In this document: piece after piece, positions 33,740 through 43,114 of the stretch | Layout of the letters: each line of letters opens with the position of its first letter | Position numbering within the stretch: position 1 is the first letter of the stretch | NCBI RefSeq assembly: GCF_019468565.1 | Contig: NZ_CP080521.1 | Coordinates: forward strand, 6,696,001-6,760,000 | From: Pseudonocardia sp. DSM 110487 | GTDB lineage: Bacteria > Actinomycetota > Actinomycetes > Mycobacteriales > Pseudonocardiaceae | DNA: 64,000 nt | Direction of reading: 5' to 3' | Program-made: the position numbers and the translations under genes | The notes under the pieces: model-generated | What the model was told of the DNA's origin: nothing | Databases searched by the model: none | Seen by the model: only the letters and a program-made list of their open reading frames with translations

Positions 33740-34666
33740 TCAGCCGCGGCGTAACCGGCCACGCAGCGAGGCCGCGGCCGCCACCAGCAGCAGCAGCCCC
33801 ACCACCGTGCCGCCGCCCAGCGCGGCCGGCAGCCAGGATGGCGGCCCGGGGTCGGGGACGACCTCCGGGGCGGGTGGGAGCGCGGCGATCGGCTCGGCTT
33901 CGCCCGCGAGCCCGGTGGCACCGGCCACCGCGCGGATCTCGCCGTGCAGGCCGCGGCGCGTCTCCGAACCGGAGAGCAGGGTGCCGTCCGGCTCGAACGC
34001 GATGGCCTCGCCCTGCGGCTCGTCCGGCAAGGGGATGCGGACGGGGCTCAGGTTGAATGCGGCCACGAGGTCGCCCCCGCTCACCGGGAAGAGCCACGCG
34101 TCGGTGTAGGTGCGCACCGCGGCTACCCTGCCGTCGGCACTCAGCGCCGCGCCCGTCACCAGGCGGGATCCGATCCCGCCCACCGGGCCGCCGAGGGTGT
34201 CCGACGCGGGCAGGGCCATGTCCCCCACCGGCAGCAGCGGAGTCGGGCCCTCACCCCGAGGCGGTTCGGCCGTGCGGTAGAGGCCCGCGGGCCGCCCGAC
34301 CTCCTTCGTGATCACGAACGGGCGGCCATGGGCGTCCACCAGGAGGGCCTCCGCGTCGTGCGGCCCGTCGGGGTAGGTCAGCCGGTGCAGACGGGCGTCA
34401 CCGCGCTCGGGCAGGACGACGACCGCCACGGTGTCCCGTTGACGGTCGTTGTCCCCGAGGTCGGCGACCCACAGGGCGCCGTCGGGCCCGATCGCCAGGT
34501 CCTCGACGTCGTAGGGATCGACGTCGGAGGTGCGCGTGTCGATCACCCGGCAGTTCGACCGGTCGATGCGGTGGACCTGCACGCGCCGGCCACCGTCGCT
34601 GACGGCCCACAGCCCGCCCTCGTCCACGACCATGCCGGACAGCTCGCCGAGCCGGGGGTCGTCCAC
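33740..34666 (-). CDS. Exported, membrane-anchored beta-propeller-like hypothetical protein
   Basis: At least 308 residues from GTG 34666. The frame continues upstream without a stop into a signal-peptide-like stretch (IGLLVALALTGAPAPEPLC), whose only start-like codon is a CTG at 34729 overlapping the hflX stop. The body has propeller-like repeats: LGELSGMVVDEGGLWAVSDG, VEDLAIGPDGALWVADLGD, HDAEALLVDAHGRPFVI, QGEAIAFEPDGTLLSGSE. This resembles esterase-like/phytase propellers. It ends with a C-terminal membrane segment (PAALGGGTVVGLLLLVAAAA) and Arg-rich tail, so it faces outside. Catalytic residues are not assigned. Downstream of hflX on the same strand. Confidence 0.7.
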   Translation of the reverse strand: MDDPRLGELSGMVVDEGGLWAVSDGGRRVQVHRIDRSNCRVIDTRTSDVDPYDVEDLAIGPDGALWVADLGDNDRQRDTVAVVVLPERGDARLHRLTYPDGPHDAEALLVDAHGRPFVITKEVGRPAGLYRTAEPPRGEGPTPLLPVGDMALPASDTLGGPVGGIGSRLVTGAALSADGRVAAVRTYTDAWLFPVSGGDLVAAFNLSPVRIPLPDEPQGEAIAFEPDGTLLSGSETRRGLHGEIRAVAGATGLAGEAEPIAALPPAPEVVPDPGPPSWLPAALGGGTVVGLLLLVAAAASLRGRLRRG

Positions 34667-34725
34667 GGTGCACAGGGGCTCCGGCGCGGGCGCGCCCGTG
34701 AGCGCCAGTGCGACGAGCAGACCGA

Positions 34726-36207
34726 TCAGCGGGCAGCGCCGTTCCGCACAGCGCCGTTCTCCCGGGGCGCCACTCCGACCAGGGCGTACGGCAGCACGGC
34801 CGTGGCCAGCTCCGCCCCGACGCGGGCCCGCATCCGGGTGCCGTCGGGCGTGTGCTCCTCGCTCAGCACCTCGCCCTCGGTGTGCACGCGGGCGACGAGC
34901 GAGCCCTGCACGTACGGCAGGAGCAGGTCGACCTCGACCTCGGGCGTCGGGAGCAGCTCGGCGACCCGCTCGCGCAGCAGCCGGATTCCGTCACCGGTGT
35001 GGGCGGAGACGAACACCGCGTCCGGCAGCAGGTGCCGCAACCGGGCCAGCTGGAGCTCTCCGGCCGCGTCGGTCTTGTTGACCACGAGCAGCTCGCGCGG
35101 CATCGCGCCGTGCTCCTCGCCGATCTCGACCAGCACCTGCCGGACGGCCTTGATCTGGTCCTCCGGAATCGCGTCGGAGGCGTCGACGACGTGCAGCAGC
35201 AGATCGGCGCCCGCGGTCTCCTCCAGCGTGGAGCGGAACGCCTCGACGAGCTGGTGCGGCAGGTGCCGGACGAACCCGACGGTGTCGGTGAGCGTGTAGG
35301 TGCGCCCGTCGCTGGTGGACGTGCGGCGCGTGGTGGGGTCGAGGGTGGCGAACAGCGCGTTCTCGACCAGCACGCCCGCCCCGGTGAGGGCGTTGAGCAG
35401 GCTCGACTTGCCGGCGTTGGTGTAGCCGACGATCGCGACCGACGGCACGTCCTGGCGCCGCCGCACCCCGCGCTGCGTCTCGCGCACCTGCTTCATGCCG
35501 GAGATCTCGCGGCGGAGCTTGGCCATCCGGTTGCGGATCCGGCGCCGGTCGAGCTCGATCTTGGTCTCACCGGGCCCGCGGCCACCGATGCCGACGCCGC
35601 CCGCGGCCCGGCCACCGACCTGCCGCGACAGCGCCTCACCCCACCCGCGCAGGCGCGGGAGGAGGTAGGAGAGCTGCGCCAGCTCGACCTGGGCCTTGCC
35701 GTCCTTCGAGCGGGCGTGCTGGGCGAAGATGTCGAGGATCAGCGCGGTGCGGTCGATGACCTTGACCTTGAGCTTCTCCTCCAGCTGGCGCAGCTGGCCG
35801 GGCGAGAGCTCGCCGTCGGCGATCACGGTGTCGGCTTCGGCGGCGTGCACGGCGTCGCGCAGCTCGTCGACCTTGCCGGAGCCGATGTAGGTGGCAGGGT
35901 CGGGCCGCGACCGGCGCTGGACGAGGCCGTCGAGCACCTGGGAGCCCGCGGTCTCGGCGAGCCGGGCGAGCTCCGCGAGCGAGGCGGTGGCCTGCTCGGC
36001 CGTGCCCTCGGTCCAGACCCCGACGAGCACGACGCGCTCGAGGCGCAGCTGGCGGTACTCGACCTCGGTGACGTCGGCGAGTTCGGTGGAGAGACCCGCG
36101 ACCCGGCGCAGCGAGCTGCGCTCCTCGAGCTCGTAGTCGCCCCGGGTGGGCCGAAGCAGGTCGTCGGCGGTGATGGACAGGACAGGTTCAGTCATCGTGG
36201 TAGCCAT
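34726..36207 (-). CDS. hflX: GTPase HflX
   Basis: A 493-residue ribosome-binding GTPase that splits stalled or heat-damaged 70S/100S ribosomes. The N-terminal HflX domain contains YIGSGKVDELR and GGRGPGETKIELDRRRI; the G domain has G1 GYTNAGKSSLLNAL, G3 DTVGFV and G4 NKTD. The C-terminal 60 residues form the usual HflX tail. It belongs to the conserved lexA-hflX-dapF-miaA block. Start ATG 36207; its last codons overlap the possible CTG start of the next gene. Confidence 0.95.
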   Translation of the reverse strand: MATTMTEPVLSITADDLLRPTRGDYELEERSSLRRVAGLSTELADVTEVEYRQLRLERVVLVGVWTEGTAEQATASLAELARLAETAGSQVLDGLVQRRSRPDPATYIGSGKVDELRDAVHAAEADTVIADGELSPGQLRQLEEKLKVKVIDRTALILDIFAQHARSKDGKAQVELAQLSYLLPRLRGWGEALSRQVGGRAAGGVGIGGRGPGETKIELDRRRIRNRMAKLRREISGMKQVRETQRGVRRRQDVPSVAIVGYTNAGKSSLLNALTGAGVLVENALFATLDPTTRRTSTSDGRTYTLTDTVGFVRHLPHQLVEAFRSTLEETAGADLLLHVVDASDAIPEDQIKAVRQVLVEIGEEHGAMPRELLVVNKTDAAGELQLARLRHLLPDAVFVSAHTGDGIRLLRERVAELLPTPEVEVDLLLPYVQGSLVARVHTEGEVLSEEHTPDGTRMRARVGAELATAVLPYALVGVAPRENGAVRNGAAR

Positions 36208-36216
36208 GCTCCCACG

Positions 36217-36765
36217 TCAACGCTCCGGACGTCCTGTCTGATTCCGCGCGTCGCCGGGCGGCGGCTCCGCCGGGTAGATCGAGAGGTAGACCGCAACGGC
36301 TTCGCCGGCAGGCGACTCCGGGAGCGCGGCGTAGCGGTCGAGCAGCCCGGACAGCTCGGAGCGCAGCGCGGCCGCCTCGGCCGGGGCCAGCCGGACCGCG
36401 AGCCGGCTCTGCTCCAGCGCGCCGATTCCGACCTCGGTGACCTCGTCCAGATAGGCCTGGAGCACCGCCTCGCCGAGCGACGGATCGCGCTCGGCGCCTT
36501 CCAGCGACCAGGACAGCCGGGTGCCCCGGTACGGGATCTCGGTCGAACCGCGCGGGCCCGGCCGGGCCGGGAGCGCCTCGAGGAACCCGTGCCGGACCAG
36601 CCGACGAACGTGGTGCAGCGTCGTGGCCGGGTCCCGGTGCAGCCGGTGAGCGATCTGCGCGTTCGTCAACGGCTCCTGCAGCGTCAACCGGATGATCCGC
36701 AGCCGGACGGCGGAGGCGAGCGTGGCGATCTCCGCCTCGGTGGCCGGCCTGCGCTGCGTGGACAC
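36217..36765 (-). CDS. ArsR-like winged-helix transcriptional regulator
   Basis: A 182-residue protein starting at GTG 36765. The N-terminal winged helix (residues about 8-75) includes LASAVRLRIIRLTLQEPLTNAQIAHRLHRDPATTLHHVRRL. The C-terminal half is helical and may form an effector or dimer domain. No metal-binding cysteines are seen. It is divergent from an MFS exporter with only 51 bp between the starts, so it most likely controls that exporter. Confidence 0.82.
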   Translation of the reverse strand: MSTQRRPATEAEIATLASAVRLRIIRLTLQEPLTNAQIAHRLHRDPATTLHHVRRLVRHGFLEALPARPGPRGSTEIPYRGTRLSWSLEGAERDPSLGEAVLQAYLDEVTEVGIGALEQSRLAVRLAPAEAAALRSELSGLLDRYAALPESPAGEAVAVYLSIYPAEPPPGDARNQTGRPER

Positions 36766-36816
36766 CCGTGAACCGTACCGATTGACGCTTTCCAATCGGT
36801 CATCCACGATCGGGGG

Positions 36817-38049
36817 ATGAGCCTGTGGCGGCACCGTGACTTCCTGCTGCTCTGGGCAGGCGAGACGGTCAGCCAGGTCGGCACGATGGTCAGCCACCTC
36901 GCGTTGCCGCTGCTCGCCGCCACCTCGCTCGGCGCGACGGCCTGGGAGATGGGGCTGCTGGTCGCCGCGGAGCGCGGGGCGTTCCTGCTGGTGGGACTCC
37001 CCGCGGGGGTGGTCATGGACCGCGTGCGGCGACGGCCGGTGATGATCGCCGCCGATCTGGTGCGGTTCGTCCTGTTCGCGAGCATCCCGCTGGCGTGGGC
37101 GCTCGGGGTCCTGACGTTCGCGCAGCTACTGGTCGTCGCGCTGCTCGCCGGCGTCGCGACGGTGTTCTTCGACGTCGGCTACCAGTCCGTGCTGCCGGCC
37201 GTCGTCGGGCGCGCGGGCCTCGTCGACGGCAACGTGAAGCTGGAGTCGACGCGTGCCGCGGCCGAGACGGCCGGGCCCGCGCTGGGCGGTGGGCTCGTGC
37301 AACTGGTCGGCGCGGCGGCCGCGGTGCTGCTCGACGCGGTCACCTACCTCGTCTCCGCCGCGTTCCTCCTGCGGATGCGCACCCGGGAGGCGGTCCCCGC
37401 CCGCGACCCGGCCCGCTCGCTGCGCGCCGACATGGCCCAGGGACTGCGCTACGTCCTCGGTCACCCGCTGCTGCGCCCGATCACGCTGTGCACCGGCACC
37501 GCCAACCTGTTCAGCGGGGTGCTCGCCGCCGTGTCGGTGCTGTTCCTCGCCCGTGAGCTGGGTCAGCCGCCGGCGGTGATCGGGCTGGTGCTCGCCGCCG
37601 GCAGCGTGGGCGGGGTGCTCGGCGCGCTCACCGCGGGCCGGTGGATCCGCGGGCTCGGGCAGGGGCGCACCGTCGTCACGGCGCTGCTGGTGACCGGTCC
37701 GGTCGCCCTCGTGCTCCCCCTCACGACGCCGGGCGCGGGGCTCGCGTGGTTCGCGCTGGGCATGGCCGCGGTCTGGTACGGCGGGGTGGTCTACAACGTC
37801 GCGCAGGTGAGCTTCCGCCAGTCGGTGTGCCCGGACCATCTGCTCGGCCGGATGAACGCGAGCATCCGGTTCCTCGTGTGGGGCACGATCCCCATCGGCG
37901 GGTTGCTCGGCGGCGCGCTCGGCGAACTGCTCGGGCTGCGAGCGACGCTGCTGGTCACGGCGGTGGGCATGGTGCTCAGCCCGGTGTGGGTGGTCGCCTC
38001 ACCGCTACGGCGCCTGCGTGACCTCCCGGATGCCGTGCCTCAGGCCTGA
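36817..38049 (+). CDS. MFS transporter, EntS/DHA3-like exporter
   Basis: A 410-residue inner-membrane protein with about 12 hydrophobic segments. The start MSLWRHRDFLLLWAGETVSQ and the GVVMDRVRRRPVMIAADLVRF loop are typical of the DHA3 exporters such as EntS-type drug and siderophore efflux pumps. Probably a drug exporter controlled by the divergent ArsR-like regulator. Its 3' end overlaps the convergent dapF end by 10 bp. Confidence 0.87.
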   Translation: MSLWRHRDFLLLWAGETVSQVGTMVSHLALPLLAATSLGATAWEMGLLVAAERGAFLLVGLPAGVVMDRVRRRPVMIAADLVRFVLFASIPLAWALGVLTFAQLLVVALLAGVATVFFDVGYQSVLPAVVGRAGLVDGNVKLESTRAAAETAGPALGGGLVQLVGAAAAVLLDAVTYLVSAAFLLRMRTREAVPARDPARSLRADMAQGLRYVLGHPLLRPITLCTGTANLFSGVLAAVSVLFLARELGQPPAVIGLVLAAGSVGGVLGALTAGRWIRGLGQGRTVVTALLVTGPVALVLPLTTPGAGLAWFALGMAAVWYGGVVYNVAQVSFRQSVCPDHLLGRMNASIRFLVWGTIPIGGLLGGALGELLGLRATLLVTAVGMVLSPVWVVASPLRRLRDLPDAVPQA

Positions 38050-38864
38050 GACCACCAGGAGGGCGTCAGCTCACCGTGCGCCACGAGCACGGCGGGACCA
38101 TGCAGGACCGTGGTGCCTGCCTCCACCGTGACGCGCAGCCGCCCGCCCGGCGCTCGCACCGTGACCGTCCCGGTGTCCCGGCCGACGTGCCGCAGCACCG
38201 CGACGACGGCGGCCACCGTGCCAGTGCCGCACGAGCGGGTCTCCCCCACCCCGCGCTCGTGCACCCGCATGGCGACCTCGTCGCCTTCGAGCGCGGTGAC
38301 GAACTCGACGTTCACCCCATGCGGGAACAGGGCGGGATCGTGGCCGGGTGGCCGGGTGAGGTCGAGGCCGTGCAGCTCCACGTCCGTGACGCAGGCGAGG
38401 TGCGGGTTGCCGACGTCGACCGCCACGCCGGCGAACGCCTGCCCGTCGACGCTGGCCGTGCTCTCCTCGCCGGCGGCTGCCGGGCCCATGTCGACTGAGA
38501 TCTCCTCGCCTGCCACGCGCACCGTGCGCACCCCTCCCCGCGTGCCCAGGCGCACCTCGGTGCCGGGGAGCCAACCGGCGTGCTCCAGGTAGCGGGCGTA
38601 GACGCGTACGCCGTTGCCGCACATCTCGGCGATGCTGCCGTCGGCGTTGCGGTAGTCCATGAACCACTCGACACCCGGTTGGGGTGCGGGTCCCTCACCC
38701 AGCGCGTCCCAGCGCACGACCCGCAGCACGCCGTCGGCCCCGAGGCCGCGGCGGCGGTCGCACAGCGCCGTGACCCTGGCCGGCGTCAGGTCGAGCTCGC
38801 CGTCGGGGTCCGGGAGCAGCACGAAGTCGTTCTCCGTGCCGTGTCCCTTGCTGAAACGCACCAC
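38040..38864 (-). CDS. dapF: Diaminopimelate epimerase
   Basis: A 274-residue enzyme that converts LL- to meso-diaminopimelate for peptidoglycan and lysine. The two catalytic cysteines are present: C82 in EMCGNGVR and the partner in ETRSCGTG near residue 217. The N-terminus SKGHGTENDFVLLPD is typical. Directly downstream of miaA with one base between the coding regions, on the same strand, as in mycobacteria. Confidence 0.95.
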   Translation of the reverse strand: MVRFSKGHGTENDFVLLPDPDGELDLTPARVTALCDRRRGLGADGVLRVVRWDALGEGPAPQPGVEWFMDYRNADGSIAEMCGNGVRVYARYLEHAGWLPGTEVRLGTRGGVRTVRVAGEEISVDMGPAAAGEESTASVDGQAFAGVAVDVGNPHLACVTDVELHGLDLTRPPGHDPALFPHGVNVEFVTALEGDEVAMRVHERGVGETRSCGTGTVAAVVAVLRHVGRDTGTVTVRAPGGRLRVTVEAGTTVLHGPAVLVAHGELTPSWWSQA

Positions 38865-38865
38865 G

Positions 38866-39768
38866 TCACGAGCCTACGTGCCGCAACGCTGCCCCGAACG
38901 GGTCGGGGCCGGCGCCGTCCAGCCAGTGGATGCGCCGGTCGCGCCGGAACCACGAGCGCTGGCGGCGGACGAACCGGCGGGTGGCCACCACCGTGTCGGC
39001 CGCCGCGGTGGCCAGATCCCCTTCGCCGTCCAGTGCGGCCACGACCTGCTGGTACCCCAGGGCCCGTGACGCGGTGCGGCCCTCGCGGAGCCCGCGCGCG
39101 AGCAGTTCACGTGTTTCGGCGACGAGCCCCGCCGCGAACATGCGGGCGACGCGGCGCGCGATGCGCAGGTCGAGCTCGCCGGTCGGACGGTCGATCCCGA
39201 GCAGCACGGCGTCGTAACGGGGTGTGCCCGATGTGGGCAGACGGGCCGGGAACGGCTTCCCGGTGAGCGCGACCACTTCGAGGGCCCGCACGATCCGGCG
39301 GCCGTTCGAGGGCAGCACCACCTCGGCTGCGGCCGGGTCGACCGCGGCGAGCCGGCTGTGCAGAGCGGCGGGCCCGCGCTCGGCCAGCTCGGCCTCCAGC
39401 TCGGCCCGCAGTGCGGGATCGGTACCGGGAAACTCCAGGTCGTCGATGACCGCCTGCACGTACAGGCCCGACCCGCCCACCAGGACCGGTGTGCTGCCCG
39501 CCGCGAGCAGTCGCTCGACGACGTCGCGCGCCTCCCGCTGGTAGGCCGCAACCGCGGCCGTGTCGGTGACGTCGAGGACGTCGAGCAGGTGGTGCGGCAC
39601 GCCCGCCCGTTCGCGGGGCGTGAGCTTGGCCGTGCCGACGTCCATCCCGCGGTAGAGCTGCATCGCGTCGGCGTTGACCACCTCGCCGCCCAGCTCCGCA
39701 GCCAATGCCACCCCGAGGTCGGACTTGCCGGTCGCGGTGGGGCCGACGACCGCGATCAGCCGGGTCAT
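38866..39768 (-). CDS. miaA: tRNA dimethylallyltransferase
   Basis: A 300-residue enzyme that adds the dimethylallyl group to A37 of tRNAs reading UNN codons. It has Walker A GPTATGKSD, the substrate residues in NADAMQLYRGMDVGTAK, and YQ/RRFVRRQRSWFRRD near the end. I start at ATG 39768, which overlaps the previous stop as ATGA; a GTG/ATG five codons upstream is less likely. Its product is the substrate of MiaB, encoded at 44.7-46.2 kb. Confidence 0.94.
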   Translation of the reverse strand: MTRLIAVVGPTATGKSDLGVALAAELGGEVVNADAMQLYRGMDVGTAKLTPRERAGVPHHLLDVLDVTDTAAVAAYQREARDVVERLLAAGSTPVLVGGSGLYVQAVIDDLEFPGTDPALRAELEAELAERGPAALHSRLAAVDPAAAEVVLPSNGRRIVRALEVVALTGKPFPARLPTSGTPRYDAVLLGIDRPTGELDLRIARRVARMFAAGLVAETRELLARGLREGRTASRALGYQQVVAALDGEGDLATAAADTVVATRRFVRRQRSWFRRDRRIHWLDGAGPDPFGAALRHVGS

Positions 39769-40484
39769 GTGCTGGGGGTCCATACCGCGACGTGGTAGGT
39801 GGCGCCGTGCGGCGCCGCCGAGTACAGCAGCTCACCCCGCCAGCCGGGGCCGGTCACCTCGGCGAGCACCTGCCACGGAGCTCGGCCGGTGGCGTACAGC
39901 GATTCGGCAAGCCCCGCGTCGAGTCCGGCGAGGGCATCCACGTCGGCGGCGGCCAGCGCCGCCACCACCGTGTCGTCGAACGCTGCCGCGGTGTCCCGGA
40001 GTCGGACGAACCGGGGATCACGCCCGACGCCGACCGCCGCCCCGTCTCCGATCACCAGCAACCCGACCGGTTCCGGGTCGGACGCACACTCGGCGGCGAG
40101 GGCGGCCCCGAGCGCGGCGCAGTCCGGCCCGGGAGCGTGCGGGGGCAGTAGCTCGCCCCTGACGGACACCACCTCGCCGGTCCCGGCCGCTGCCCAGCCC
40201 GCGATCAGCAGCGGCAGCGGGAGGCAGGGGTCGGACCCGCCGCCCGACGTCGGGCCGAGCGTGACCTCGACGCCGACGCCGAACCCGCGGAAGCTGCCCC
40301 TCGCGTGCGGCCCGACCGTCCGTCGCCCGCCTGGATCGGAGCCCACCGCGATCCAGCGCCGCGCCGCACCGGCCAGCCGCGTGGCGGCATCGGCGACGGC
40401 CGCGCGCAGCTGCCGCACGCCCGCCGACGCGCCGGTCGCCAGCTCCGGTACGAGCAACGGCGGCTCGGGGAGCACGGCGACCAT
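39765..40484 (-). CDS. Conserved hypothetical (extradiol dioxygenase-like, Rv2728c-like)
   Basis: A 239-residue, Ala-rich protein starting at ATG 40484 (MVAVLPEPPLLVPELATG). Its pattern, with PEPPLLVPEL near the start, LPLLIAGWAAAG in the middle and LLVIGDGAA later, resembles the class III extradiol dioxygenase fold found in actinobacterial proteins at this locus. The usual metal-binding histidines are mostly absent, so it is probably not a dioxygenase. It overlaps miaA by four bases and is likely co-transcribed. Mycobacteria have the equivalent Rv2728c here. Function unknown. Confidence 0.75.
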   Translation of the reverse strand: MVAVLPEPPLLVPELATGASAGVRQLRAAVADAATRLAGAARRWIAVGSDPGGRRTVGPHARGSFRGFGVGVEVTLGPTSGGGSDPCLPLPLLIAGWAAAGTGEVVSVRGELLPPHAPGPDCAALGAALAAECASDPEPVGLLVIGDGAAVGVGRDPRFVRLRDTAAAFDDTVVAALAAADVDALAGLDAGLAESLYATGRAPWQVLAEVTGPGWRGELLYSAAPHGATYHVAVWTPST

Positions 40485-40712
40485 CGTGAGCACGGAGCGC
40501 AGCGTAAGCGGCGCAAATCGTCGCCCCTGAATCGACACCGACCGGGCCATCCGGCGCGCGGCGCCCGTCCGGGCTGTTCCGGTCGGCCCGAAGAGCTGTT
40601 TGAATCGCGAACGGCCACCGGTTCCGCGAAACCGGCTATGGCCGGTGTGCACGGCCCCGTCTCCGGACGGGGCGCCCGCCGCTCGCGGCGGGCCGGAGCG
40701 AGGAGGACGACC

Positions 40713-42710
40713 GTGTCGGAGCATCAGGGGAGCGGAACACCGGAGCCGGCGGAGGAGCGGGCACCGGATCAGGGGCAGATCAGGCGGCAGGCGGCCCGCG
40801 GCGAGGGAGCCGGTGCCGAACCCGGCGCCGACGTGGAGGCATCGGCCACCGCCCCCGCCTTCGACGCCGACAGCCCGGTGCACCCGATCGCGTACAGCGG
40901 TCCGGTCACGGAACCTCCCGGCGCGCCGCCGATCGGGGCAACCGCCGAACCCGCGGCGCCACCCCCCGCACCCGATGCCTCGGAATCGGTGGCCCCGGCT
41001 CCACCCGTGCCCGGGCCGCCCGCGGCGGCGCCGCCACCGATCCCCGCGCCACCGATCCCCGCGCCACCGATCCCCGCGCCACCGATCCCCGCGCCAGCGG
41101 CTCGGCCCGCGCCGCCGGTCGCTCGCCCCGAGCCGGTGCCGTCGCCTGCGCGGCCCGAGAGTGCCGCCCACGACCCGGCGCCTGCCCCACCTTCGGCTGC
41201 CGATCCGGCACCCGCCGCGCCCCCGACCGATCCGGCACCTCCCGCACCCTCGGCGGTTCCTACCGCCGGCCCCGCCGAAGGACTGGTCCCACCCCCCGAC
41301 CCCCGGCCCGCGCCGGGACCGCACGACCGGCCGGCCGTACCCGGGCCGCCGCCCGCGAGGCCGGCACCTCCCCGTCCGGCACCACCTCCTCGTCCTGCCC
41401 CGCCGGCCCGTCCCGCGCCGCCGCCCGCCGCGCGTCCCGAGCCCGTACCCGTTCCGGCGGCCGAGCACGTGACGCACGCCACCGTCGCCCAGGCGAGTTC
41501 GGACCCGGGCCGCTGGGGCCGCGTCGACGCCGAGGGCACCATCTACGTCCGCACCGCCGACGGCGAGCGGGTCGTCGGATCGTGGCAGGCAGGTGAGCCG
41601 GAGGAGGGGCTCGCCCACTTCGCCCGCCGGTTCGACGACATGCTCACCGAGGTCGAGCTGCTCTCCACCCGGCTCGCGGCGGGCGGCGGCGACCCGAAGC
41701 ACACGCTGACCAGCGCGAAGACGATCCGCGACGGGCTGGACGATGCCACCGTCGTCGGCGATCTCGTGGGCCTGCGCGCCCGCCTCGACGAGCTGGTGGC
41801 CGATGCGGAGGCCGCGGTGGGCGCCGCCCGCTCCGCCCGCGACGCGCAGCGCAGCGCGGCCGTTGCGCGCAAGGAGGCCCTCGTGGCCGAGGCAGAGACG
41901 CTCGCCGCGGAAGCCACGCAGTGGAAGCAGGCGGGCGACCGGTTCAAGTCGATCCTCGACGAGTGGCGCACGATCCGCGGCATCGACCGCAAGACCGACG
42001 AGCTGCTGTGGAAGCGGTTCTCGAAGGCCCGCGAGTCGTTCAACCGGCGCCGCGGCTCCCACTTCGCCGACCTCGACCGCCAGCGCGCCACGGCGAAGGC
42101 GCGCAAGGAGGAGTTGGCCCTCGAGGCGGAGAAGCTCGCCGACTCCGACGACTGGGGCCCCACTGCCGCGCGGTTCCGCGACCTGATGGCCGAGTGGAAG
42201 GCGGCGGGCCGCGCCCAGAAGGAGGCCGACGACACGCTGTGGCAGCGCTTCCGCACCGCCCAGGACGCGTTCTTCGCCCGGCGCTCCGACACGTTCGCCG
42301 AGCGTGACGCCGAGTTCGCGGCGAACGCCGATGCGAAGAAGGCCCTCCTCGTGGAGGCCGAGAAGATCGACGTCTCGGACCCGGCGGCGGCACGCGCCGC
42401 TCTGCGCGGGATCCAGGAGCGCTGGGAGGAGATCGGCAAGGTCCCGCGCGACGAGATCCGCCCCCTCGAGGCCCGCCTCCGCGCCGTCGAGGAGAAGGTT
42501 CGCGACGCGGCCAACCGCCAGTGGCAGCGCACCGACCCGGAGGCCGAGGCACGAGTGGCGCAGTTCCGCGAGCGGGTGGCCCAGTTCGAGGCCCAGGCAG
42601 AGAAGGCACGGGCCGCGGGCGACGCCCGCCGTGCTCAGCAGGCCGAGAGCCAGGCCGACCAGTGGCGCGAGTGGCTGGCGACGGCGGAGCAGGCGGTCCA
42701 ACACCGCTGA
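40713..42710 (+). CDS. DUF349 coiled-coil protein with Pro/Ala-rich N-terminus
   Basis: A 665-residue protein starting at GTG 40713 behind AGGAGG. Residues 1-250 are low-complexity Pro/Ala, including four tandem PPIPA units encoded by a 15-bp repeat at about 41035-41094. Residues 260-300 (GRVDAEGTIYVRTADGERVVGSW) form a small beta domain. The rest holds three or four DUF349 repeats of about 75 residues, each a helical pair with a conserved Trp (WKAAGRAQKEADDTLWQRFRTAQ). The corresponding mycobacterial gene is Rv2731. Function is unknown. Its stop codon abuts palindrome array B. Confidence 0.85.
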   Translation: MSEHQGSGTPEPAEERAPDQGQIRRQAARGEGAGAEPGADVEASATAPAFDADSPVHPIAYSGPVTEPPGAPPIGATAEPAAPPPAPDASESVAPAPPVPGPPAAAPPPIPAPPIPAPPIPAPPIPAPAARPAPPVARPEPVPSPARPESAAHDPAPAPPSAADPAPAAPPTDPAPPAPSAVPTAGPAEGLVPPPDPRPAPGPHDRPAVPGPPPARPAPPRPAPPPRPAPPARPAPPPAARPEPVPVPAAEHVTHATVAQASSDPGRWGRVDAEGTIYVRTADGERVVGSWQAGEPEEGLAHFARRFDDMLTEVELLSTRLAAGGGDPKHTLTSAKTIRDGLDDATVVGDLVGLRARLDELVADAEAAVGAARSARDAQRSAAVARKEALVAEAETLAAEATQWKQAGDRFKSILDEWRTIRGIDRKTDELLWKRFSKARESFNRRRGSHFADLDRQRATAKARKEELALEAEKLADSDDWGPTAARFRDLMAEWKAAGRAQKEADDTLWQRFRTAQDAFFARRSDTFAERDAEFAANADAKKALLVEAEKIDVSDPAAARAALRGIQERWEEIGKVPRDEIRPLEARLRAVEEKVRDAANRQWQRTDPEAEARVAQFRERVAQFEAQAEKARAAGDARRAQQAESQADQWREWLATAEQAVQHR

Positions 42711-43056
42711 TCACCGGCTCGGTGCATGGACGGCCACATCCGGCCGTCCACGCACCGACCTGCCGATCACGTCACTGGCTCCCCGCCGAGCCAAGGCAAA
42801 GATCACCGCCTCGGTGCAACCCCGGCCACATTGGGCCGTCGAGGCACCCATCTGATGATCATGCCCGACCCGCCGCAGGCCAGTGCCGGCAAGATCATCG
42901 GACGGGCGCATCACCGGCCACATATGGCCGCTCAGGCACCAATCCGACGATCATGGCTACCGACGACAGCCGGCTTGGTGCCCGCCCAGACCGAGATCAT
43001 CGCCTTGGTGCATCCGCGGCCGCATGTGGCCGCTCTTGCACCCGTCCGATGATCTC
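42709..43056. repeat. Array B of the 62-bp GATCA palindrome family (four units)
   Basis: Units at 42709-42770, 42801-42862, 42893-42954 and 42995-43056, each exactly 62 bp; starts are 92, 92 and 102 bp apart. Each begins GATCA(C/T)C and has a GG(T/C)GC block, a core CGGCC(A/G)CAT..GGCC, a mirrored GCACC block and an ending GATCA. Arms can pair as a long imperfect hairpin. The 30- or 40-bp spacers differ in sequence but end in AA or GA before GATCA. The first unit starts inside the TGA stop of the DUF349 gene. Confidence 0.85.
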
Positions 43057-43114
43057 GGCCGCGAGTTCGGCGAAACGGCCACGCGGAGGCCGGTCCGCGC
43101 GCCACCCTGCGGGC

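Noticed and set aside
40485..42704. Extension of the Rv2728c-like gene to a 979-residue frame on the minus strand
   Set aside because: The extra part lies opposite the DUF349 gene and is low-complexity Arg/Gly sequence; the real start is ATG 40484.
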